Below the pieces are notes generated by a model, which saw only the letters and a program-made list of their open reading frames with translations, was not told where the DNA came from and did not search any database. Shown here one piece after another: positions 42,054 to 50,099 of a stretch of 64,000 bases of DNA. Within the stretch, counting starts at the first letter, position 1; every line of letters begins with the position of its first letter. A program made the position numbers and the translations under genes. This DNA is from Armatimonadetes bacterium UBA5352 (lineage in GTDB: Bacteria; Armatimonadota; Zipacnadia; Zipacnadales; UBA5352): positions 61,478-125,477 of the forward strand of contig DHPY01000054.1 of the NCBI GenBank assembly GCA_002411015.1, given 5' to 3'.

Positions 42054-44444
42054 CTACTCGCCATGCAGACGCGTCATCTGCGCGAGGTTCATCGAGGCGA
42101 TGCTGCGCAGCGCCGGGATCTGGCAGACCACCACGAGCACGAGCGTGAAGACGATCGAGATGATGAACGTCCGCGGCGAGATGTAGAAGTCGATCGAGAA
42201 GCTCTCTGTCTGCCACAACTCCACCAGGCCTCGAGCTCCTGCGAGGCCTGCGGGCACACCCACGAGGATGCCGAGCAGCGTCGACGCGAGATTCTCGACC
42301 GTCACCATCCGGGTGATCTCGCGCATCGTCACGCCCAGCGCGCGCAGCGATGCGATCTCCGCCCGCCGCTCCTGCACGTTGCTGTTGATTGTGTTATACA
42401 CGATCGCGACGGTCAGCGCGCCCGCGAAGATCATGAGGATGCCGATGAAGATGTAGTTCATCGTCATGGAGCGGTCGACTTCCGCGCGCATGTCGTAGGT
42501 CGTCTCGACCATGATCGCGCCCGGGAGATCGTAAGCGCGCGCCGCGACGGCCTGATGGTAGCCGGGCTTCGCCTTGATGACCATCCCGCCGATGGTGCCC
42601 GGCGGGAAGCCGAGCCGCGAGCCGAACTGTCGCTGGAGCGCCTCGGCCGACATGTAGATGCCCGCGCCAATCGGCTGGCGGACAGTTTTCGTCACCTTCA
42701 CCGGGCTCTCCAGGCGCAGGTCGCGCGAGTTGTAAGCGTATTGCAGCTTAAGCACGTCTCCGCGCTCAATATCCATGCTCCGCGCGGTAGAGTTAGCAGG
42801 GTAGATCCCGTTGCCGATGAGTGGCACGGGCCACCCCTGCTCATCGCGGAAGGTCTGCAGGCGGCTGCCCGCCGGGACGCCGGTGATGACGAAGTCATCT
42901 ACGTCCTTACCATGCTGCAGCGTGACGGGGATGCCGACGTTGCCCTCCGCCCACTCCACCTCCGGCCAGCGCAAGACCTGCTGGACCACCGAACTGCTGA
43001 CGGGCGCGGCGAAGCCCACATCCACATCGTAGTTGCGCACTGAGTCGAAGTAGTAGCCGATCGAGTGCCCCAGCGCGTCCATCATGAACATCGTGGTAAT
43101 CATCAACACGAGTCCGGAGGCGACACCGAAGATCGTGTAGACCGTGCGGTGGGTCTGGCGGAAGAGGCTGTTGAGGGCGACGCTGGTGGTGAAGCTCGCA
43201 CCCCGGAGGAGCCTTGCGACGATGCGAGGCGGGTGGCGCATGGAGGCCGATGCGCCGGAGCGCATCGCCTCCGCGGGGCTCATCCGCGAGGCTTCTCTGG
43301 CCGGCCGCCAGCCCGCGACGAGGCTCGTCGTCAGCGTGACCAGCACCCCGATCAGGGCCACCGTCACGCCCGACGCGAGGCGAAGGAACGGAATCCCGAG
43401 TTCGGTGAGGTAGATGCGCGTGATGCCGATCGCGAACCACTGACCGAGGAGCACGCCCGGGATCGTGCCGACTATGCCCATCAGTCCCGCGAAGGCGAGA
43501 TACTGCAGCCCCACGCGCCACGCAGGAAGGCCGGACGCGCGCAGGAAGCCGATCTGCCGCCGCTCGCGCTCAACGGTGCGCGAGAGGATGCTCAGCACCG
43601 TGAGCGCGGCCGCGCCGATGAAGAGGCTCGGGAAGATCACCGCGAACTGCGCGAGGCCATCGAGGTCCTGCTGCAGCACCTGGCGGCTCGGCTGCTCCTC
43701 CTGCGGCACCGGCGGCATCGCGCCGAAGCGCCGCAGGTCGGCATACATGGCGCTCATGACGCGATCGCGCGTGCCCTCAGCAGTCATGCACACGATCTCG
43801 TTCACCAGACCGTGCATGTTGAAGAGGCGCTCCACCTGCCGCCGACGCATCCACATCACGCCAAAGCTCTCAGGCGTCGGGAAGAGGTTCTCCTTCGAGC
43901 GCACCACGTAGAGGTACTCAATCGACGAGACGATCCCGGCCACGCGGAACGCCTGGCGCAGGTTGCCCACGATCGGGTAGATCACGTCACCCGGCCGGTA
44001 GTCATGGGCGCGGGCAAAGCCGCGCTCGAGCAGGACCTCCCGTGCATCCGGCGGGCCGAGGTAGTTGCCCTCCAGCAGCATCAGCCGGTTGATCTGCAGC
44101 TCGCCCTGGTCGGGGACGGAGATGACGCGGCCGGTTACGACCTTCCGCCGCCCCGGCGCCTGCTCAACGCGCACATCGCGGCTGATGCGGCCGGTGATCT
44201 GCCAGACGCCAGGAACCGCCGCGAGGCGGTCCACGGTCTGCCGCGGAGCCTGGTCGAGCTGGATCGTGAAGTCCGCGAGGCGCAGGTTCGCGTAGCCCCA
44301 CTCATACGACTCGCCCATCGAGCGGTAGGAGAGGTAGAAGCTGTGGTACATGGAGATTCCGAGCATGGTGACGACCGCGATCCCGATCGCCTGGACGCGG
44401 TAGGCACGCAGGTCCCGGATGAGCTTCAGCCATAGTCGTGACAT
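42054..44444 (-). CDS. ABC transporter permease, FtsX/MacB type with two FtsX modules
   Basis: 796 residues. An N-terminal helix (IGIAVVTMLGISMYHSFYL) leads to a periplasmic domain. Three or four helices follow in the first FtsX module (AVIFPSLFIGAAALTVLSI ... GWRPAREASRMSPAEAMRSG), then a second helix, domain and FtsX module (IFIGILMIFAGALTVAIVYN). This ten-helix duplicated plan is that of LolC/E-like or antimicrobial-peptide exporters. It should partner the ATPase at 47761 and the membrane fusion protein at 48461, although a metal ATPase and a peptidase gene stand between them. Confidence 0.87.
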   Translation of the reverse strand: MSRLWLKLIRDLRAYRVQAIGIAVVTMLGISMYHSFYLSYRSMGESYEWGYANLRLADFTIQLDQAPRQTVDRLAAVPGVWQITGRISRDVRVEQAPGRRKVVTGRVISVPDQGELQINRLMLLEGNYLGPPDAREVLLERGFARAHDYRPGDVIYPIVGNLRQAFRVAGIVSSIEYLYVVRSKENLFPTPESFGVMWMRRRQVERLFNMHGLVNEIVCMTAEGTRDRVMSAMYADLRRFGAMPPVPQEEQPSRQVLQQDLDGLAQFAVIFPSLFIGAAALTVLSILSRTVERERRQIGFLRASGLPAWRVGLQYLAFAGLMGIVGTIPGVLLGQWFAIGITRIYLTELGIPFLRLASGVTVALIGVLVTLTTSLVAGWRPAREASRMSPAEAMRSGASASMRHPPRIVARLLRGASFTTSVALNSLFRQTHRTVYTIFGVASGLVLMITTMFMMDALGHSIGYYFDSVRNYDVDVGFAAPVSSSVVQQVLRWPEVEWAEGNVGIPVTLQHGKDVDDFVITGVPAGSRLQTFRDEQGWPVPLIGNGIYPANSTARSMDIERGDVLKLQYAYNSRDLRLESPVKVTKTVRQPIGAGIYMSAEALQRQFGSRLGFPPGTIGGMVIKAKPGYHQAVAARAYDLPGAIMVETTYDMRAEVDRSMTMNYIFIGILMIFAGALTVAIVYNTINSNVQERRAEIASLRALGVTMREITRMVTVENLASTLLGILVGVPAGLAGARGLVELWQTESFSIDFYISPRTFIISIVFTLVLVVVCQIPALRSIASMNLAQMTRLHGE

Positions 44445-44492
44445 GTGTCCCCTGGAGCGTCTGGGAGACGATTCCGGCGGTCGCCGAGGGCG

Positions 44493-46469
44493 CTATCGCT
44501 TCACACACGCTCCTACGCCGCCGACGCCGCGGGGGCAGTAGAGCGTCCTCCTCGTTCCGACGCGCGTGCCGTTGAAGACCGCAATCAACTCCGAGGCCTC
44601 ATGCAGCAGCACCGCCATGCCGACGCTGATCAGGCCCAGCACCGCCGATGGGATGAGCGCCGCGAGCACCAGCAGCGCAAAGACGATGTTCTGCGTGCCG
44701 ACGGCGATCGATCGGCGTCCGAGGCGGATGGCGAAGGGCACGAGCGTGAGGTCGTCGCCGACCAGCGCGGTGTCGGCTGCCTCGATCGCGGCGTCGGTCC
44801 CGCCGGTGCCCATCGCGATACCGACCGTCGCCTGCGCCAGCGCCGGAGCGTCGTTGATGCCATCGCCGACCACGGCGACCGCGCCGTGCTCGCGCTCAAG
44901 CTCAACGACCGCGCCGATCTTCGCCTCAGGCGTAAGCTCCGCGCGCACATCCTCTATTCCGGCCTCGCGCGCAACCGCATGGGCGGTCTGCTGGTTGTCG
45001 CCGGTCAGCATCACCGTGCGGATGTTCATCGCGTGCAGGTCCTCGATGGCATGCTCCGCCTCGGGCCGCAGCGTGTCGCCGAGCGCGATGAGCCCGAGCG
45101 GCCCATGGTCGGTGGTGACGCAGACAACCGTGCGACCCTCGGCCTGCAGCCGCTCCGATTCCCCCGCGATGGCGGCTGCCAGCCCGAGCTCCTCGCACAG
45201 GCGCGGACTGCCGACGTAGGCTGTGGCGCCATTGAGCCGCCCGCTGACGCCCGCGCCCGTGATCGAGCGGAAGTCCGTGATCTCCGGCAGCGCGATGCCG
45301 GCCTCATGGGCATGCCGAACGATCGCCTCGCCGAGGGGGTGCTCCGAGCGGCTCTCGAGTGCCGCCGCAACCGCCAGCACCTCATCGCGATCGCCATTGA
45401 GCGCGAGCACATCGGTCACCACTGGCTTCCCCGCGCTGAGCGTGCCGGTCTTGTCGAATGCGACCACACGCACGCGCCCAAGCTCCTCGAGATGCGCGCC
45501 ACCCTTCACCAGCACGCCCGTCTTCCCGGCCCGACCGATCGCCGCCGCGATCCCAACGGGCGTGGACATGATCAGCGCGCAGGGCGCCGCCGCCACGAGC
45601 AGCACAACCGCGCGTGTCGCCCACTCGGCTGCATTCGCTCCGACGGCGGCGGCAATGACCACCATCAGCACCGCAGCGAGCAGCACCAGCGGCGTATAGA
45701 CCTTGCCGAAGCGCTCGATGAAGAGCTGACGCGTGCCCTTGCGCTCCTGCGCCTCCTCAACGAGGTGGATCATGCGCGAGAGCGTGTTGTGCTCGAAGTC
45801 CGCGGTCGCGCGCACGGTCAGCGGCCCCTCACCGTTGATTGTCCCGGCGAAGACCCGGTCACCCGTCTCGCGCTCCACGGGCAGACTCTCACCGGTCACC
45901 GGCGCTTCGTTGAGGAGCGACCGGCCCTCTACGATCTCCCCGTCCGTGGCAACCGTCTCGCCGGGCCGCACGAGGAAGAGGTCGCCCACGCGAAGTCCCT
46001 CGGCTGGCGTCTCCAGCTGCTCGCCATCTACCAGCACCGTCGCTGTGGGCGGCACCAGATCGAGGAGCCCGCGGATTGAGCGGCGTGTGCGGACGTATGT
46101 GTAGTGCTCGATGCCCTCGGCGGCGCCGTAGAGGAACACCAGCGCGGCCGCCTCGTCCCACATCCCGAGCACGATCGAGCCTGCAGTCGCCGCGATCATC
46201 AGGACCTCGATCCCCACCACGAAGTCGTGGACGAGGCCCTCCAGTCCCTCCAGGATCCAGTGATAGCCGCCAAGGATGATCGCGATGCAGTATGCGCCGA
46301 TCTCCACGTTGCGACCGATGACGTCGAAGACCCTCTCGCCGAGCAGGAACGCGACCCCCGCGATCACACCGGCGATCAGTGCGTTGCGCAGCGGCTCGAA
46401 GGCGTACCAGCGCCCCGAGAAGATCGCTTCCGCATCGGCGCCATGAACCTGGCAGTCAGCGCAGCCCAT
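44493..46469 (-). CDS. Heavy-metal P-type ATPase with unusual APC motif
   Basis: 658 residues; ATG 46469 six bases after GGAGG. Phosphorylation site AFDKTGTLS, actuator PVTGESLPV, SEHPLGEAIV and GDGINDAPALAQA are all intact, so it should pump. The TM6 metal motif is APCALIM, with Ala where CPC, SPC or TPC is expected, and the last helices carry LLHEASELIAVFNGTR. The latter recalls the HEGGT signature of P1B-4 (Co/Zn) pumps. There is no HMA domain; the N-terminus has MGCADCQVHG with a possible CxxC metal site. Metal specificity is open, with P1B-4-like the best guess. Confidence 0.85.
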   Translation of the reverse strand: MGCADCQVHGADAEAIFSGRWYAFEPLRNALIAGVIAGVAFLLGERVFDVIGRNVEIGAYCIAIILGGYHWILEGLEGLVHDFVVGIEVLMIAATAGSIVLGMWDEAAALVFLYGAAEGIEHYTYVRTRRSIRGLLDLVPPTATVLVDGEQLETPAEGLRVGDLFLVRPGETVATDGEIVEGRSLLNEAPVTGESLPVERETGDRVFAGTINGEGPLTVRATADFEHNTLSRMIHLVEEAQERKGTRQLFIERFGKVYTPLVLLAAVLMVVIAAAVGANAAEWATRAVVLLVAAAPCALIMSTPVGIAAAIGRAGKTGVLVKGGAHLEELGRVRVVAFDKTGTLSAGKPVVTDVLALNGDRDEVLAVAAALESRSEHPLGEAIVRHAHEAGIALPEITDFRSITGAGVSGRLNGATAYVGSPRLCEELGLAAAIAGESERLQAEGRTVVCVTTDHGPLGLIALGDTLRPEAEHAIEDLHAMNIRTVMLTGDNQQTAHAVAREAGIEDVRAELTPEAKIGAVVELEREHGAVAVVGDGINDAPALAQATVGIAMGTGGTDAAIEAADTALVGDDLTLVPFAIRLGRRSIAVGTQNIVFALLVLAALIPSAVLGLISVGMAVLLHEASELIAVFNGTRVGTRRTLYCPRGVGGVGACVKR

Positions 46470-46481
46470 CACGTTCCTCCG

Positions 46482-47514
46482 TTACAGCTGGACCTCCGTG
46501 TACTCCCCGCCCCTGCACGGGTAGTCATGCAGGAAGAGCGCCTTTCGCTCGGCGCACAAGCCGATCATCGAGTACTCGGTGTGGCTCATATCGGGGCCAC
46601 CGTGGCGACAGATGCTCGGGTCGCCGTGGTAACGCAGCGCCTGCATCATAGCTTCGATGTCGGGGCCGCCCTTTCCCCCCCTTGAAGCGCTCGTCAAGCA
46701 TCCTCGCCCGCGCAATCGCGTTCGGCTTGCCCTCGGGAGTGCGCCGGTCTGCCTCGCTGAGCGTGGGAAGCTGATAGTAGTTCGAGCAGTTCATGTAGGT
46801 CTCGCCCGGCTCCGGCCAGCGCACCTGCCCCAGCGGGCAGGGCGATTCGAGCGAGCAGATCACGCCGCCCGCATCGACCACCAGTGACGAGTAGCCCTTG
46901 CCGCGCGTGGGGACCGCGCACATGTGCCGCGCAAACTCCTCGGTGGTCCGGCAGCGGAAGAGGCCCTCGTAGGCCCAGAGGCGGATCGGCACGTGATGGT
47001 CGCTCTGCGCAAAAACGCTGCCGACCGACGAGTGGCCGACCGCGAGGCCCTCGGCATTGAAGCCGTCAATCGTCGCGAGCATCCCGCAGAAGGTCCAGTT
47101 GAGTTGCGGGACGCCGTCGTTGCGGCGGATGAGGCGCGCGACCGGCGGCGCCTGCTTGCCGGGCTCGCCACCGTCATTGTTCTTGCCCCAGATCGGACCA
47201 TCCGGGCCCTCGCTGAAGCCGATGTTCGTGCACTCATGCGGGAGATCAAGCGCGTTCCCGTAGTCCGGCACGTTGATCTTCAGGATCATCTCCAGCGGCA
47301 GGTTGGCACCCTCCGCGGTGCCCTCCATCTCCTCGAGGCAGAGAGGGATCTCTCGCTCGAGTGTCTTCCGGAGCACCGGCCAGCGACCCTCCCACGTCTG
47401 CCAGCGCGCCGCCTGGTTGGTTAACTCCCAGTACTCGCGGATCTCCTCACGCAGCGCCTCCCCGGTAATCCGCCCGATGGTCCTCGCATCGCCTGTTGCC
47501 TCGACCAGCTTCAT
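46482..47514 (-). pseudogene. C45-type peptidase/acyltransferase homologue with frameshift in a G-run
   Basis: From ATG 47514 the protein has the Ntn-hydrolase layout of the C45 (isopenicillin N acyltransferase-like) family. DLPHECTNIGFS would carry the autocatalytic Cys, followed by WGKNNDGGEP and a WTFCGMLATIDGFNAEGLAV block. At a run of seven G (46681-46675 on this strand) the frame is lost after ERFKGGKG. The other frame resumes with GGPDIEAMMQALRYHGDP and ends normally at TAA 46482. Removing one G restores a 343-residue protein with a typical family C-terminus, HTEYSMIGLCAERKAL. It may be a sequencing error, a real mutation, or slippage. Confidence 0.75.
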
Positions 47515-47583
47515 ACCGCGTGACTCCCTCTTGTTCCTGCCAGGCGCTTTGCGCGCATGCGGTTGCGTATGCGGATGGGCCTG

Positions 47584-47751
47584 CTATCCTCCCGGCAACG
47601 GTGCAGCAGGCCAGAACACCGCCGCTGCCAGCGCCGCCGCCGCGAGCAGCAGCAGTATCTGCCACCATGTCGGCACCCAGTGCCGCCTGCCGACCTCCTT
47701 GCGCTCCTCTTCTGTCGGCAGTTTCCTCTTCCATCGTTCCGGGTAGTCCAT
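47584..47751 (-). CDS. Small single-span membrane protein
   Basis: 55 residues, beginning ten bases after the stop of the ABC ATPase. The first half is charged (MDYPERWKRKLPTEEERKEV), the second is a single hydrophobic helix (QILLLLAAAALAAAVFW) ending PLPGG. The start has only a weak ribosome site (GGTAGG). Codon use matches neighbours, and it fits between two same-strand genes. It could be a small subunit of the exporter. Not assignable to a family. Confidence 0.5.
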   Translation of the reverse strand: MDYPERWKRKLPTEEERKEVGRRHWVPTWWQILLLLAAAALAAAVFWPAAPLPGG

Positions 47752-47760
47752 GCTGTTCGC

Positions 47761-48468
47761 CTACCATCTCAGCTCGCTCGGTGGGAGCGGGCTTTCGTTC
47801 TGACGGATGTCCTCAACGTGACCGCTGCGCAGCGAGATGACGATGTCGGCCATCTGCCCGATCGCCGCGTTGTGCGTGACCATCAGCACCGTCAGGTCGC
47901 TCTCATCGGAGACGTCGCGGATGAGCTGCAGCACCATCAGGCCCGTCTCGTAGTCGAGGTTGCCGGTGGGCTCGTCGCCGAGGAGCAGGTAGGGCCGTTT
48001 GATGAGCGCGCGTGCGATCGCCACCCGCTGCTGCTCACCGCCGGAGAGTTCGGCCGGGTAGTACTCCAGCCGCTCGCCGAGCCCGACGCGCTCCAGCAGG
48101 TCAGCGGCCTCATCTGCGTTCCCCGCAAGCTCTCCGACAAGAGCCACGTTCTCCTCGGCCGTCAACGTCGGCACGAGGTTGAAGAACTGGAAGATGAAGC
48201 CGACCTTCCCGCGCCGATACTGTGTCAGCTCAGGCTCAACGAGCTTCGAGACTTCCTGGCCATCCACGAAGACGGTTCCGGAGGTGGGTGTGTCGAGGCC
48301 GCCGATGATGTTCAGCAGCGTGGTCTTGCCCGAGCCCGATGGCCCGAGCAGCACCACCAGCGAGCCCTCGGGGACGTCGAAGGTCGCGCCACGGAGCGCC
48401 TTGACGATCACCTCGCCCATCTCGTAGTGCTTCTGCAGGTCCTGACAGGAGACCGCGGTCTTACCCAC
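47761..48468 (-). CDS. ABC transporter ATPase, LolD/MacB type
   Basis: 235 residues. Walker A LLGPSGSGKTTLLN, Q loop FIFQFFNLVPTLTAEEN, signature LSGGEQQRVAIARAL, Walker B LLGDEPTGNLD and the switch His in VTHNAA are all intact. The YxxGxxx-ALRG start and the FNLVPTLTAEEN phrase are characteristic of LolD/MacB-family exporters. The first bases overlap the fusion-protein gene by eight. It supplies energy to the FtsX-type permease at 42054. Confidence 0.93.
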   Translation of the reverse strand: MGKTAVSCQDLQKHYEMGEVIVKALRGATFDVPEGSLVVLLGPSGSGKTTLLNIIGGLDTPTSGTVFVDGQEVSKLVEPELTQYRRGKVGFIFQFFNLVPTLTAEENVALVGELAGNADEAADLLERVGLGERLEYYPAELSGGEQQRVAIARALIKRPYLLLGDEPTGNLDYETGLMVLQLIRDVSDESDLTVLMVTHNAAIGQMADIVISLRSGHVEDIRQNESPLPPSELRW

Positions 48469-49396
48469 CGCGCTCCCTCATCCTCGTGCGGACCCGATCT
48501 CCGGGCTCCACGTCCTCCTTGCCCTCCACGACCACCGTGTCTCCCTCGCTGATGCCCTCCACCACCTGCGCCTGCACGTAGTTGTTCGCGCCGAGGACGA
48601 CCTCCCGGCGCGCTGTTCGGTCGCCCTCGATGGTCATCACCCACCGGCCGGTCTCGTCCTCGATCACCGCGTCGGCGGGCACGAGCAGCACGTCTCGCGC
48701 GAGCGTCGCCTCAGCGGAGACGTCCACTTCCATCCCCGGCCGCAGCGGCCCGACACGGCCGCTCAGGTCGATCCGCGCCCGCACCACTCGGCCGCCGATG
48801 CCGACCTCGGTGCGCGGCGTGGCGGTCGCCGCGATCCAGGTGATCCGCCCGGGGAGGTTCCGGCCGAGGTACGCGGGCAGCACGATCTCCACCTCCTGCC
48901 CCTCGCGCACCTTGCCGACATCAATGTCATCTATCTGCGCAGTCACCCAGATCTCGCTCGCGTCCGCGATCTGGAAGACCGGCTGCCCGGGCACCGCGCT
49001 GTCGCCGGGATCCACGTAGCGGCGGCTGACGGTCCCGTTGAAGGGCGCCTCGATTGTCTCGAACGCGGTCAGCGCGCGCGGGCTGGTGCCCATCGCCGGG
49101 CCGGAGGTGATGCGGCAGAGGAGGTCGCCGCGCGAGACGAAGTCGCCCTCCTCGCGGTAGACGGCCTCCACCCGCCCCTGGACGGTAGGCGAGACCTCGA
49201 CAACGCGCCCGTCCACCTCGCCGGTAGCCGTCACCACCACGCCGAGGTCGCCGCGCTCAGCACGCGCGACGATGACCTCCGGCGGCCGACTCGCTGACCA
49301 CGCGATGCCCGCCACGATCAGCGCGATGATGGCCACCCACCAGATCCAGCGGCGACTGCGCCTGCGCCTGTTGTTCCTGCCCGCATTTTCACTCAT
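48461..49396 (-). CDS. Membrane fusion protein (HlyD/MacA family)
   Basis: 311 residues. An Arg-rich N-terminus is followed by one transmembrane helix (WIWWVAIIALIVAGIAWSAS). A lipoyl-like/barrel-sandwich domain (VVVTATGEVDGRVVEVSPTV, EGDFVSRGDLLCRI) and beta-barrel domains (IWVTAQIDDIDVGKVREGQ) follow, ending in a C-terminal subdomain. It bridges the inner-membrane permease to the periplasm or outer membrane, supporting a diderm cell. ATG 49396 follows GGAAAG; an earlier in-frame GTG (49414) would overlap the methyltransferase stop. Confidence 0.87.
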   Translation of the reverse strand: MSENAGRNNRRRRSRRWIWWVAIIALIVAGIAWSASRPPEVIVARAERGDLGVVVTATGEVDGRVVEVSPTVQGRVEAVYREEGDFVSRGDLLCRITSGPAMGTSPRALTAFETIEAPFNGTVSRRYVDPGDSAVPGQPVFQIADASEIWVTAQIDDIDVGKVREGQEVEIVLPAYLGRNLPGRITWIAATATPRTEVGIGGRVVRARIDLSGRVGPLRPGMEVDVSAEATLARDVLLVPADAVIEDETGRWVMTIEGDRTARREVVLGANNYVQAQVVEGISEGDTVVVEGKEDVEPGDRVRTRMRERGG

Positions 49397-49410
49397 GATG
49401 CTCTTTCCGG

Positions 49411-49962
49411 TCACTTCGTCAGGACCGCGGCCCTGCTGAAGGCGATGCCCCGCAAGTCACTGCGCCTGAAGCCGAGCGCATCCGCGGGCGCAAGCTCGGC
49501 CTCCCTGCGCCTCCGCGGGACGTGCAGGATCGGCTCGATCACGAGCACCTTTCCCGCAGGTCGCAGGCTCCCGTGCAGCGCCCGCCAGAGGACCTCCGGG
49601 TCCTCGACCTCATGCAGCATCCATGACATCAGCGCGAAGTCGAGCCCCTCCGGCAGTGGCGGCGCGCTTCCGTTGCTCAGGATCGGCGTCAGCTTCGCCC
49701 GCGCCGATGGATCGCGGCGCACGCGTTCAACCGCGCACCGCAGCATCTCCCCCTGCGCATCCACCAGCAGCAGCTCGCCCGATGGTCCGGCGAGCCTGCT
49801 GAGAGCGGGGGAAAAGTAGCCGGTTCCGCAGCCGATATCAGCAACTCGGTCGCCCGCGGCCACGAACGGCCGCACGATCCTCTCCGGATCGTGCAGCAGT
49901 GGACGCAGAGTGCGATCGAAGCTCGCCATCACCCACCAGGAGGTCCTGTGCAGAGCCGGCAA
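49411..49962 (-). CDS. Class I SAM-dependent methyltransferase
   Basis: About 183 residues. SAM-binding DIGCGTGYFSPALSRLAGPSG and LLVDAQGEML (acidic loop) are clear, with FALMSWMLHEVEDPE as the post-II motif. The N-terminal words HRTSWWVMASF and LLHDPERIVRPFV match a UbiE-like family that starts before the WW, so I place the start at TTG 49962. The ATG at 49929 would lose conserved residues, and the ribosome site is unclear in both cases. It is the first gene of the exporter run. Confidence 0.72.
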   Translation of the reverse strand: MPALHRTSWWVMASFDRTLRPLLHDPERIVRPFVAAGDRVADIGCGTGYFSPALSRLAGPSGELLLVDAQGEMLRCAVERVRRDPSARAKLTPILSNGSAPPLPEGLDFALMSWMLHEVEDPEVLWRALHGSLRPAGKVLVIEPILHVPRRRREAELAPADALGFRRSDLRGIAFSRAAVLTK

Positions 49963-50002
49963 CTCCGATCGGTGCGGTAGCGGTAGGACCTGATGACATT
50001 TC

Positions 50003-50070
50003 GGTGCGCCGTGCCGGCGCACCTTCCGAGAGCCGGCACGAACCGTCAGGGCCGCGATCCATTGCGGCCC
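50003..50070. repeat. Cluster of three overlapping hairpins
   Basis: GGTGCGCC-gtgcc-GGCGCACC (50003-50023), the overlapping GTGCCGGC...GCCGGCAC (50011-50039) and GGGCCGC...GCGGCCC (50049-50070). The first two share bases and are alternatives. They lie between the GH106 stop and the methyltransferase start and probably end transcription, or form a REP-like element. Confidence 0.45.
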
Positions 50071-50099
50071 CCGATGGCACAACGAGAAGGCGCCACCCC

